Of a stretch of 64,000 nucleotides of DNA, positions 26,064-34,003 are shown in pieces (the first letter of the stretch is position 1; each line of letters opens with the position of its first letter). Source of the DNA: JADZEM01 sp046328125 (lineage in GTDB: Bacteria > Chloroflexota > UBA6077 > JACCZL01). The stretch lies in contig JAXLXF010000030.1 in NCBI GenBank assembly GCA_046328125.1, positions 1-64,000 of the forward strand. Reading direction: 5' to 3'. The position numbers were made by a program, and so were the translations under genes. The notes under the pieces are model-generated. The model did not search any database. It worked only from the letters and a program-made list of their open reading frames with translations, and was not told the DNA's origin.

Positions 26064-27950
26064 TCATGAGCGGCGGTGGAACCAGTACCACTCGAACAGG
26101 AGCAGGCCCAATACTGGCGGCACCAGCCACATCCAGATCTCGCGGTTGACAGGCACCAGCTCAGGCGGCGCGTTCGACTGGAGCGTCCGCCCCGAGCCGA
26201 GCGCGACCGGCTTCGGTCGCACGTCCGACTCCTTCTCGTCCGAGGCGTTGATCGAGAACGGCTCCTCCAGCAGCGTCTGTCCTGCCGCTCGCTGGAGGAC
26301 GGTGTAGAGGCCCGGCCGCGCGGTGCTCGCGAACTGGATCGGGCGGCCTTCGGATGGCAGCGTCTGGCTCTGGCCGCCCGGCTGCCGCACGACGATCTCC
26401 TCGGTCTGGGCCAGCGGCGAGAGTGTGATCGCGTCGCCGGGGCGAAGGTCGCGCTGAGCGCCCTGGTTGGCCGGCTCCAGGTAGCCGAGCAGGTTGGACA
26501 TCAGGATCGGGAAGGCGGCCAGCAGGGTCAGGTTGCTCTGGCGGAGGTCGAACGTGAACAGGACGACCCGCTGGCCGTTCTGCTCGCCAGCCAGCATCAG
26601 CGGCGCCACGTCGCTCTCCACGAGCGTGTGCATCCAGCCCGGCGGCGTCACCCGCTGCGCCCGCGCGATAGCCACGTCCCGCAAGTCCACGAAGCGGAGC
26701 AGCGGGTCGTCCTTCTCCCAACCGCGCACGGCCGGCCGTCGCATCTCGCCCTCGATCGTGAACAGCGCGGACTCGCTCGGGTTGAAGATCAACACGTTGC
26801 CGTGCGGCAGCACGTCCGGCACGTAGCCGTCGAACACCACCACGTCGTACTGGTCCACGTCCACCGAGAGGTAGCGGCGTGGCGCCACCCGGGAGACGTC
26901 GCCGGTTGGGAGCAAGCTCAGCACCTTCTCCAGGAAGACGTTGCCGTTCGTGACCAGCAGGATCTCCGAGCGCCGGCCCACGTCCAGCACGGTGTACGCC
27001 GTGTTGTCCACCGGGTAGACGTCGTCGCCGGCCAGCCGCGCCTCGACGGTCCGCGCCCCGACCGGCAGGTCCGAGAAGACGTACTCGGCGCTGGCGGCCT
27101 GGTCGCCGTCCGGCGGCAGGCTCACGTCGCGGCTCTCGGTCAGGTTGCCGTCCACGTTCAGGGCCAGCGTGCCCGTGTACGGCTGATCCGAGAAGTTGCG
27201 GACCCGCGCGAACACCTGATACCGGTTCGCGTTCTGCGGGTCTGCCCGCGCCGAGAGGGCGGTGATGCCCTGGTTCTGGCCGCTCGTGCCGATCTGGACC
27301 AGGCGGATGTCCAGGTTGTCCGCTTCGGCGCCGGCGATGGCCCCGAACGCGCCGTCCGTGAACAGGAAGACCCGCAGCCGGGCGCGCGAGCCGTCCGGCG
27401 CGGCGCTGCCTGGCCCGAGTGAGCTGGCGAGCGCCAGCGCCTGCCCCAGGTCGGCCTCGCCGTACGTCACCTCGGCGCCGTCGATGGCGCGGTTGAGCGC
27501 CGAGCGGTCCACGGTGGAGGGCGCCAGCACCCGAGGCTGCGCGGCGGCCAGGATGACGGTGCCGACCGAGCCGTCGGCCAGGTTGCGGACCGTCTCTTTG
27601 GCCTGCCGCTTGGCGTCCTCGAAGCGGCTCGGCTGGACGTCGGTCGCCTGCATGCTCGCGCCGCCGTCCAGCACGATCACCGCGTGGACGACCTCCTCGG
27701 CCTGGGCCACGTAGAACGGCCGGGCCACCGCGAACACCAGCGCCGCGACGACCAGCAGCTGGAGGATCAGCAGGATGCTCCAGTGGAACCGCTGCCACGG
27801 CTCGTGCGCCGCGAGATCGCGCAGCAAGTCCTGCCAGAGGTAGGTGCTGCCGACCTCGTACTCCTGGCGGCGCACCTTCAGCAGGTAGAAGACGATCAGC
27901 ACGGGGATCAGGACGCCGAGCGCCAGCCCCAGGGGCGCCAGGAAGCTCAT
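26064..27950 (-). CDS. BatA-type VWA membrane protein
   Basis: A 628-residue protein with the BatA N-terminal domain: TM1 LALGVLIPVLIVFYLLKVRR, WQRFHWSILLILQLLVVAAL (TM2), then a VWA domain. The MIDAS reads VLDGGASMQA, where the usual DxSxS is altered to DGGAS, so metal binding may be weakened. A beta-sandwich follows, and one TM near the C-terminus ends in WFHRRS. Its start overlaps the DUF58 stop (ATGA), so they are coupled. In Bat operons such proteins sit in the membrane with DUF58 and MoxR. The role here is inferred from context. Confidence 0.88.
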   Translation of the reverse strand: MSFLAPLGLALGVLIPVLIVFYLLKVRRQEYEVGSTYLWQDLLRDLAAHEPWQRFHWSILLILQLLVVAALVFAVARPFYVAQAEEVVHAVIVLDGGASMQATDVQPSRFEDAKRQAKETVRNLADGSVGTVILAAAQPRVLAPSTVDRSALNRAIDGAEVTYGEADLGQALALASSLGPGSAAPDGSRARLRVFLFTDGAFGAIAGAEADNLDIRLVQIGTSGQNQGITALSARADPQNANRYQVFARVRNFSDQPYTGTLALNVDGNLTESRDVSLPPDGDQAASAEYVFSDLPVGARTVEARLAGDDVYPVDNTAYTVLDVGRRSEILLVTNGNVFLEKVLSLLPTGDVSRVAPRRYLSVDVDQYDVVVFDGYVPDVLPHGNVLIFNPSESALFTIEGEMRRPAVRGWEKDDPLLRFVDLRDVAIARAQRVTPPGWMHTLVESDVAPLMLAGEQNGQRVVLFTFDLRQSNLTLLAAFPILMSNLLGYLEPANQGAQRDLRPGDAITLSPLAQTEEIVVRQPGGQSQTLPSEGRPIQFASTARPGLYTVLQRAAGQTLLEEPFSINASDEKESDVRPKPVALGSGRTLQSNAPPELVPVNREIWMWLVPPVLGLLLFEWYWFHRRS

Positions 27951-28825
27951 CGCAGGACCCCACGCCGGCGCAGGCTGTCGAACAGGACGCTCTCCAGCCG
28001 CTCGCCGGTCTGGATGCGCTGGTAGACCACGTCGTGGCGCGAGCAGAACGATTCGAGCGCCCGGGTCCAGGTCCGGAACCGCTCCTCGTACTTGTCCAGC
28101 GCCTCCTGATTGAGCGTGATCGCGACCTCGTTGCCGTTCTCGCGGTCGATCAGGGTCAGGTCGCCGATCATCGGGGGGTGGACCTCTTCCGGCGCCAGGA
28201 CGTGCAGGATCGTGACCTCGAACCGGCGATCCAGCAGCCGCCGGATGCCTTGCTCGAGCTTTGGGGTCAGCAGGTCGCTGATCAGCAGCGCCTGTCCCGG
28301 CGTCGCGCGGCGGGCGTAGCTCTCCAGGGCGGCGTCCAGGTCGGTCTCGCCGTGCGGACGCTCCCGCTGGAGGAACTCGATCAGGCCGGCGCTCGACCGG
28401 CGGCCCCAGGCCGGCCCGAACGAGGTGGCCGTCGAGCCGGAGAGTGTCGTCACGACCAGCTTCGAGGCGCCCGCCAGCACGATGTAGCCGAGCGCCGCCG
28501 CCAGCCGCGAGGCGAACTGGAGCTTGGACGGGCTGCCCCAGTCCATCGACTTGCTGACGTCCACCAGGATGTGGGCGGTGACGATCTCTTCCTCTTCGAA
28601 CTGCTTGACGTACAGGTTGCCGGAGCGCCGGAAGATGTTCCAGTCCACCGAGCGCGGATCGTCGCCGGGCGTGTAGTGGCGGTAGTCCACGAACTCGATG
28701 CTTGTGCCCTTCCGGATGCTGCGACGGTCGCCCTTGCCCTGCCCGGCCACGCGCCGGCGGGTCACCAGCGCCAGCCGTTCCAGCCGTTCGAGGAAGGCCC
28801 CTTCGAGGAGCGCCTGCTCAGGCAT
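27947..28825 (-). CDS. DUF58 (VWA-like) protein
   Basis: A 292-residue DUF58 protein. FLERLERLALVTRRRVAGQG leads into the defining segment FVDYRHYTPGDDPRSVDWNI, followed by AHILVDVSKSMDWGSPSKLQ (a full DxSxS MIDAS) and ALLISDLLTPKLEQGIRR. It has no TM segment, unlike the 437-residue DUF58 protein at 44136. The ATG at 28825 is preferred to an upstream ATG because it lies beyond the repeats and matches family length. Its stop overlaps the next gene. It probably acts as a partner of the MoxR ATPase encoded directly upstream. Confidence 0.9.
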   Translation of the reverse strand: MPEQALLEGAFLERLERLALVTRRRVAGQGKGDRRSIRKGTSIEFVDYRHYTPGDDPRSVDWNIFRRSGNLYVKQFEEEEIVTAHILVDVSKSMDWGSPSKLQFASRLAAALGYIVLAGASKLVVTTLSGSTATSFGPAWGRRSSAGLIEFLQRERPHGETDLDAALESYARRATPGQALLISDLLTPKLEQGIRRLLDRRFEVTILHVLAPEEVHPPMIGDLTLIDRENGNEVAITLNQEALDKYEERFRTWTRALESFCSRHDVVYQRIQTGERLESVLFDSLRRRGVLR

Positions 28826-28855
28826 GGCCCGCTCGCACGGAGGGCGAATCGACCG

Positions 28856-28935
28856 CACTCACGCGGGGCGCGATAAATCGCGCCCGTACCAGGTCCGTCC
28901 TGGTACGGGCGCGATTATCGCGCCCCGCGTGAGTG
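28856..28935. repeat. Long hairpin element
   Basis: Arms of about 37 bases (28856-28893 and 28899-28935) pair almost perfectly, with one base lost from the right arm. The core GGGCGCGATAAATCGCGCCC is shared with elements at 32916 and 37837. It lies between the DUF58 start and the 15-bp array. Confidence 0.9.
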
Positions 28936-29095
28936 CGCCCCGCGTGGTTGCGCCCCGCGTGGTTGCGCCCCGCGTGGTTGCGCCCCGCGTGGTTGCGCCC
29001 CGCATGGTTGCGCCCCACGTGGTTGTGTCCCGCGTCAGTGCGCCCCGCGTCAGCGCGCCCCGGGTGAGTGCGCCCCGCGTCATTGCGCCCACCAT
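28921..29095. repeat. 15-bp tandem repeat array
   Basis: About twelve copies of a 15-bp unit, GCGCCCCGCGTGGTT, with increasing divergence to the right (GTGGTT, GTCAGT, GTGAGT, GTCATT). It overlaps the right arm of the hairpin element and occupies most of the gap between MoxR and DUF58. Confidence 0.93.
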
Positions 29096-29123
29096 CGCGC
29101 CGATGGGGCATTCCGGCGGCCCA

Positions 29124-29867
29124 TCATTCTTCTTTCGTCGCGAGCAGGACGTCCTGGATCACCCGGTCGGCGGTGATGCCCTCGGCGTCGGCCTCGAAGT
29201 TGAGGATGACGCGGTGTCTGAGGGCCGGCAGCGCCACCTCGCGGATGTCCTCGAAGGCGACGTTGAACCGCCCCTCCAGGATCGCGCGGATCTTCGCGCC
29301 CAGCACCAGCGACTGGAGCCCTCTGGGGCTGGCGCCATACCGCACGTACCGCTTGACCGACTCGGACGTGTCCGCCTTCTCGGGGTGGGTGCGGGTCGTC
29401 AGCCGGACCGCGTACGCCAGGACCGGCCGCGCGATCGGCACGTCCCGCGCCAGGTCCATCATCGAGATCACCGTCCCGCCGTCCACCACCGGCTCGGCCT
29501 GGGGGATGCGCGTGCCCGTCGTCCGCTCCGCGATCGTCAGCAGCTCCTCGTCGGTCGGGTAGGTGACGGTCAGCTTGTAGAAGAAGCGGTCGAGCTGAGC
29601 CTCGGGGAGCGGGTACGTCCCTTCCATCTCGATAGGGTTCTGGGTCGCCATCACGAAGAACGGCCGCTCCAGCTGGTAGCTCGTCTTGGCGACGGTGACG
29701 CGGTGCTCCTGCATCGCCTCCAGCAGCGCCGACTGGGTCTTCGGCGTCGCGCGGTTGATCTCGTCGGCCAGCACGAGGTTCGCGAAGATCGGCCCGGGCT
29801 GGAACTGGAAGCCGCGTGCGCCGCCGTCGTCCGAGATCACGTTCGTGCCGGTGATGTCGGCCGGCAT
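29124..29867 (-). CDS. MoxR AAA+ ATPase, C-terminal part (split gene)
   Basis: This 247-codon frame carries Walker B and everything downstream: ANLVLADEINRATPKTQSAL, FFVMATQNPIEMEGTYPLPE and the lid domain LPALRHRVILNFEADAEGIT. It begins at an ATG that shares its A with the TGA ending the N-terminal part (TGATG). The expected junction is 'FTPDLMPADI'; one G is missing in the run at about 29868-29872, throwing the frame. It is either a genuine mutation, an assembly error or a coupled two-piece protein; without the Walker A piece it cannot hydrolyse ATP alone. Confidence 0.82.
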   Translation of the reverse strand: MPADITGTNVISDDGGARGFQFQPGPIFANLVLADEINRATPKTQSALLEAMQEHRVTVAKTSYQLERPFFVMATQNPIEMEGTYPLPEAQLDRFFYKLTVTYPTDEELLTIAERTTGTRIPQAEPVVDGGTVISMMDLARDVPIARPVLAYAVRLTTRTHPEKADTSESVKRYVRYGASPRGLQSLVLGAKIRAILEGRFNVAFEDIREVALPALRHRVILNFEADAEGITADRVIQDVLLATKEE

Positions 29868-30112
29868 CAGGTCGGGGTGAACTGGATGCGGGCGAACGAC
29901 AGGTCCAGCACGTCGCTCAGCGTCCGGATCAGCATCGTCTTGCCCAGGCCGGGCACACCTTCCAGGAGCGCATGGCCGCCGGCCAGCACACAGGTCAGGA
30001 TGCCGCGAACCGTCTGATCCTGACCGACGATGACCTTGCCAACTTCGTCCTCGATCTGTTTCGCGATCCGGATGAACTCAGTCGGCGGAAGCTGTAGCGG
30101 TGCGGTAGCCAT
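29867..30112 (-). CDS. MoxR AAA+ ATPase, N-terminal part (split gene)
   Basis: An 81-residue frame with the MoxR start IVGQDQTVRGILTCVLAGGH and Walker A GVPGLGKTMLIRTL, ending IQFTPT before TGA. Compared with the intact MoxR at 43129 (QFTPDLMPSDV), the protein should continue as DLMPADI, which is found in the +1 frame immediately after. MoxR ATPases are hexameric AAA+ chaperones that act with VWA partners, here the DUF58 and VWA genes downstream. The ATG at 30112 is clear. I favour a single-base deletion; the TGATG junction would allow reinitiation. Confidence 0.85.
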   Translation of the reverse strand: MATAPLQLPPTEFIRIAKQIEDEVGKVIVGQDQTVRGILTCVLAGGHALLEGVPGLGKTMLIRTLSDVLDLSFARIQFTPT

Positions 30113-30180
30113 TGCACGTCCTTAGCGAGCGTGGGAAGGGGATGTGAGGTCCTTCGCACGCTCAGGATGACAGGGGGCGT

Positions 30181-31920
30181 CTATCGTTGTCCGTCCTGGC
30201 CCGGCGAGAGGCTGGAGAAGTAGTCCTTCACCAGATCCTTGAGGCCAATCGGGATGTAGTTGTTCTGGAGGCTCTGGACCGCCTGCTCCTGGTAGCGGGC
30301 CTGAACCTGACGGTAGCTGACCTGGGCGTTGTTCTGGATCGCGTCGTCGGGGTTCGGGTTCTCGATCGCGTCGGTAGGGGAGAATTCGCCGTTGTTCAGG
30401 CGCTCCTGCCGCGAGGATGCCAGGACCGGATCGTAGACGGCATCCGAGCGGGGGTTGGAGCCGGTGCCGGCCCCGGAGCCCTGGCCGTCTTCGCCGCTGC
30501 CAGACTCGGAGCTGCCCTGCGAGCTGCCCTGGCCCTGGCCCTGCCCCTGACCGCTGGCGTCGTCGCCCCCCTGGCTCTGCTGGCCCTGACCCTGACCGCG
30601 CTGGCCCTGCTGCCCCTGGCCTTGCCCCTGTTGGCCCTGGCCCTGTTGTCCCTGACCTTGCTGTCCCTGACCCTGTTGCCCTTGCTGGCCGCGCGCCTGC
30701 TGGCTCTGGGCCTGCTGCGCCGCCCGGCCGACCTGGGACCGGCTCTGCTGCATCTGGGCCAGGGCGCGCTCGCGCTCGCTGCTGGCGCGCAGCTGCCCGG
30801 ACGCCTGCTCCAGCGCGCCGGCCGCCTGGTCGAGACCTGCCTGCGCCTCGCTGGCGTTCCCCTGCTCCATCCCGTTCGCGGCCTGGTTCAGCCCCTGGCC
30901 GAGGGTCGGGTTGGCGCGGCTGGCCCGCTGGCCGGCCTGCCGCATCGAGCGGGCCAGCTTCGAGCGGTCCGCCTGCGACATCTGGTCGATCTGCTGGCCC
31001 ATCTGGCGCATCTGCTCGGCGGCCTGCTTGAAGTCGCCCTTGGCGAGGCTGGTCCCGGCGTCACGGGTGCGCGGGTCCTGCGCCATCGAGCCGGCCAGCG
31101 CCGAGAGAGCATCCTGCAGGTCGTCGCCGCCCTGAGCCCGGAGCGCCTGGAGCCGCTGCTCCAACGCCGCCAGCGCGGCCATCGCCTCCTCGCTGCTGGC
31201 GGAACGCTGCTCCAGCGCCTTCGCCGCGTCGCGGAGCGCCTGCTCGATCTGGCGCAGGTCGTCGCTGTTCTCGTCCTGGTTCGCCGCCGCCACCTGATCG
31301 GCCGCCTTGTTCAGCCGCTCGGCCTCCTGGCGGACCGCCTGGGCCATCTGCTCGCGCTGCTTCACCGTCTGCTGCATCGGGTTGGGCCAGAGCGTCAGCC
31401 CGACGACCAGCAACACGGCCGCCAGCGCCGCGTTCACCTCGCGCAGTCGGAGGCGGATCGGGAACGCCTCGACCGGCTCGACCTGTCGGAGGTACGAGAT
31501 CGCGTCCGACAACTGGAGCCCGCTCATCAGCGTCCTGCCCGGCGACGTTTCCTCGTCGGCCTGCTTGTCCAGCTCCACGGCGGTCGTGATCCGCTCCTTG
31601 AAGCCGAGCCGTCGGTCCGTCAGCGCCGCGACGTGGACGGCGTCCGGCCGCCAGAACACCAGCACCAGTGCGGCGATAGCCGCCAGCGCCAGCGGCACGG
31701 CCGGCAGGGCGGGCGTCGGCACCACGTATGGGAAGAAGCGTGCTCCGGCCAGCCAGAGCACGTCCAGCGCCAGCCCGGCCGCGATCGAGCGCACGGCCCA
31801 GGTCGCGATGGCCTGGAGCCTGACCACCCGTCCGATCAGCGTCAGTCGCTCGTGAAGCTCCGCACGCTCCGACGCCGAGCGCCCGGGCCGAGCGCCGAGC
31901 GTCGTGGATCTCGTGGCCAT
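30181..31920 (-). CDS. DUF4175-like membrane protein with Gln/Gly-rich tail
   Basis: A 579-residue protein. Three TM helices lie near residues 38-55, 67-85 and 180-197 (ALAAVLLVVGLTLWPNPMQQ). A long coiled coil follows from about 200 to 400, with many Gln, Ala and Glu residues, then a low-complexity block of GQGQQGQ repeats (about 425-510) and a short conserved end NNYIPIGLKDLVKDYFSSL. This resembles the DUF4175-type proteins found in MoxR/DUF58 operons. The ATG at 31920 overlaps the upstream permease stop (ATGA). The linker could span the periplasm or tether partners, but that is a guess. Confidence 0.82.
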   Translation of the reverse strand: MATRSTTLGARPGRSASERAELHERLTLIGRVVRLQAIATWAVRSIAAGLALDVLWLAGARFFPYVVPTPALPAVPLALAAIAALVLVFWRPDAVHVAALTDRRLGFKERITTAVELDKQADEETSPGRTLMSGLQLSDAISYLRQVEPVEAFPIRLRLREVNAALAAVLLVVGLTLWPNPMQQTVKQREQMAQAVRQEAERLNKAADQVAAANQDENSDDLRQIEQALRDAAKALEQRSASSEEAMAALAALEQRLQALRAQGGDDLQDALSALAGSMAQDPRTRDAGTSLAKGDFKQAAEQMRQMGQQIDQMSQADRSKLARSMRQAGQRASRANPTLGQGLNQAANGMEQGNASEAQAGLDQAAGALEQASGQLRASSERERALAQMQQSRSQVGRAAQQAQSQQARGQQGQQGQGQQGQGQQGQGQQGQGQGQQGQRGQGQGQQSQGGDDASGQGQGQGQGSSQGSSESGSGEDGQGSGAGTGSNPRSDAVYDPVLASSRQERLNNGEFSPTDAIENPNPDDAIQNNAQVSYRQVQARYQEQAVQSLQNNYIPIGLKDLVKDYFSSLSPGQDGQR

Positions 31921-32876
31921 CAGGACCCCCGACCGAAGATTGCGCGCGCCCAACGCTGCTCGCGCAGGCGGTGGCACGGATCGACCGCCACGCTGCTGGC
32001 GGCGAGGAACAGGCCGCTGAGGATCAGGTAGAGTACCAGCGTCAGCGCCCATCGTGGATAGCGCAGGCCGCGCAGCCCGAACAGGTCCTGCTGAGCGGTC
32101 CCGTCGATGATGGGACGGTAGGTGATCGGCAAGGTCTGGGCCACCTGGCTGCTCAGCTGCTCCGGCAGCGCGCAGAGGGTCAGCCACGGGTTCAAGGCCA
32201 GGATCGGGCGGAACATCCCCTCCATCTGGTTCGACGCGCCCACCAGATAGATCGCGAACGTCCCCATCCCGAGCAGGAAGACGATCCCGTACGCGTAGAG
32301 GGCCGCCACCGCCGAGGTCCGCCCGAGCGACGAGCAGAACACGCCAATCGCCGAGAAGAGGCAGACCGACGCGAGCAGCAGAACCGTCGTCAAGACCACG
32401 TCCACCGCGCCGACGCCGCCGAACATCCAGGCCATCGCGAAGCCTGGCAGCGCCGTCAGCGCGACCAGCAAGACGAACGCAATCGAGGCAACCACCTTGC
32501 CGAAGACGATCGAGCGGGAGGCCAGCCCGGTCGAGAGGAGGAGGTCGAACGTACCCTCTTCTCGCTCACCGCTGATCGAGGTCGCCGCGACGGCCGGCGC
32601 GACGACTGCCACCGACGCCATCAGGCAGAACGCCATCGCGAAGAAGAGGAAGACGCCTCGGTACGCGCCGACCAGGCTGCCCAGCGAGACCGAGCCGGTC
32701 CCCGGCGCGCTTGACCCGATCACCGGCACCACCGTCGGGACGCTCAGGACGACGGCCCAGAAGGAGCCGAGCACCAGCCCGGTGAACGTCACGACCATCA
32801 GGGTCAGCACGACATAAGAGAGCCGCCCCTGCAGCCGCGACGCCAGTTCCTTCGAGACGATGGCAGACCACGTCAC
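31920..32876 (-). CDS. ABC-2 type transporter permease
   Basis: A 318-residue permease with about seven TM helices. SKELASRLQGRLSYVVLTLM opens the first TM and SGEREEGTFDLLLSTGLASR is the cytoplasmic coupling segment typical of ABC-2 permeases (as in NosY/GldF-like proteins). I chose GTG at 32876 after GGGGAG; the open frame extends to a TTG inside a repeat, which I reject. It pairs with the ATPase at 33022. Cargo is unknown. The stop overlaps the next gene by ATGA. Confidence 0.88.
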   Translation of the reverse strand: MTWSAIVSKELASRLQGRLSYVVLTLMVVTFTGLVLGSFWAVVLSVPTVVPVIGSSAPGTGSVSLGSLVGAYRGVFLFFAMAFCLMASVAVVAPAVAATSISGEREEGTFDLLLSTGLASRSIVFGKVVASIAFVLLVALTALPGFAMAWMFGGVGAVDVVLTTVLLLASVCLFSAIGVFCSSLGRTSAVAALYAYGIVFLLGMGTFAIYLVGASNQMEGMFRPILALNPWLTLCALPEQLSSQVAQTLPITYRPIIDGTAQQDLFGLRGLRYPRWALTLVLYLILSGLFLAASSVAVDPCHRLREQRWARAIFGRGS

Positions 32877-32915
32877 CGCGAAACTCCCCGATCGCTGTGG
32901 AGGGGGGCGCGATGG

Positions 32916-32978
32916 GGGGCGCAATGAATTGCGCCCGTACTAGGAGCGGCCTTGTACGGGCGCGATTTATCGCGCCCC
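32916..32978. repeat. Long hairpin element, second copy
   Basis: Arms 32916-32940 and 32954-32978 pair at 22 of 25 positions, the three exceptions being G-T-compatible. It is upstream of the permease gene and has a shorter GGGGGGCGCGATG duplicate to its left. Same family as 28856 and 37837. Confidence 0.85.
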
Positions 32979-33021
32979 CTCACATCGCGCCCCCGCAATT
33001 CATCGCGGCCTCTAACACTAC

Positions 33022-33966
33022 TCATGCTGACATCCGACCGTTGCCCTCGGCGAGCGCCGCCGACAGCTCGTCCAGGCCATCCGGCCCTGGTCCAAAGCGT
33101 GTCACCTGGGCGCCCCCGTCCACAAGCTTTCCGAGCACGGCGGCCAGCCCCTCGCGGTCGCCCTCGTAGACGAACGAGATCCCGATGCCCTGCTCCGTCA
33201 CGTCCAGGACGCCGGGCTGCTGCACCAGCAGCTCGGCCAGCTTCTCGCGCTCGCCGACCGCCTCCAGCTGGACGCGGCGTCGGGCCGGGCCATCGCCGGC
33301 CAGCGCCGCCGGCAGCGGGATCACGCCGGTCATCTTGCCGCCGCGCAGCACGGCCACCGAGTCGCAGATCTGGGCCAGGTCCGCCAGCAGGTGGGTCGCG
33401 ACGATCAACGTCATGCCCATCCCGCGTACTTCCTTGAGGACTTCCACCAGCTCCAGCCGGCCTCTGCCGTCCAGGCCGCCCAGCGGATCGTCCAGCAGCA
33501 GGATCGGCGGGTTGTGGAGGAGCGCACGGGCCAGCGCCAGCCGCCGCCGCGACCCGCGTGACAACGCCGCCGCCTCTTCCTGGCGCGCGTCGTACAGGTC
33601 CACCACCCGCAGCATCGTGTCTACGGTGTTCTTGCGCTCCCAGGCCGAGACGCCGCTGGCGTGCGCGAACAGCTCCAGATACTGCGCGATGCTCAGGCGC
33701 GGGTACACCCCGAACTGCTCCGGCACGTACCCGACGTGCCGACGGACCGCCGTCACGTCGTGGCTGGTGCTCATGCCGTCCACCAGCACCCGTCCGGCGG
33801 TCGGGCGGACCAGGCCGGCCAGGGCGCGCAGCAGCATGCTCTTGCCGGAGCCGTTCGGCCCGACCAGCCCCAGACTGGCGCCTTCCTCGATGCTGAGGGT
33901 GACGTCGTCGAGTGCACGGCGACCACCACTCTCAATCGTCAGATGCTCGATTTCGATGAGCGCCAC
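33022..33966 (-). CDS. ABC transporter ATP-binding protein
   Basis: A 314-residue ATPase with all ABC motifs: Walker A LVGPNGSGKSMLLRAL, Q-loop YVPEQFGVYP, signature AALSRGSRRRLALARALLHN, Walker B PILLLDDPLGGLD and H-loop IVATHLLADL. The C-terminal 80 residues form the small beta domain seen in ABC-2 exporters such as NatA/CcmA-like proteins. The GTG at 33966 follows GAGGAA. It sits upstream of its permease, with a hairpin repeat in between, and downstream of the 821-residue protein; all are likely in one transcript. Confidence 0.93.
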   Translation of the reverse strand: MALIEIEHLTIESGGRRALDDVTLSIEEGASLGLVGPNGSGKSMLLRALAGLVRPTAGRVLVDGMSTSHDVTAVRRHVGYVPEQFGVYPRLSIAQYLELFAHASGVSAWERKNTVDTMLRVVDLYDARQEEAAALSRGSRRRLALARALLHNPPILLLDDPLGGLDGRGRLELVEVLKEVRGMGMTLIVATHLLADLAQICDSVAVLRGGKMTGVIPLPAALAGDGPARRRVQLEAVGEREKLAELLVQQPGVLDVTEQGIGISFVYEGDREGLAAVLGKLVDGGAQVTRFGPGPDGLDELSAALAEGNGRMSA

Positions 33967-34003
33967 GGGGAGATTCCTCGAATGGGGTCCGGCGCGCAGC
34001 CGG

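Noticed and set aside
28921..29095. Possible CRISPR array
   Set aside because: The 15-bp units are contiguous with no spacers.
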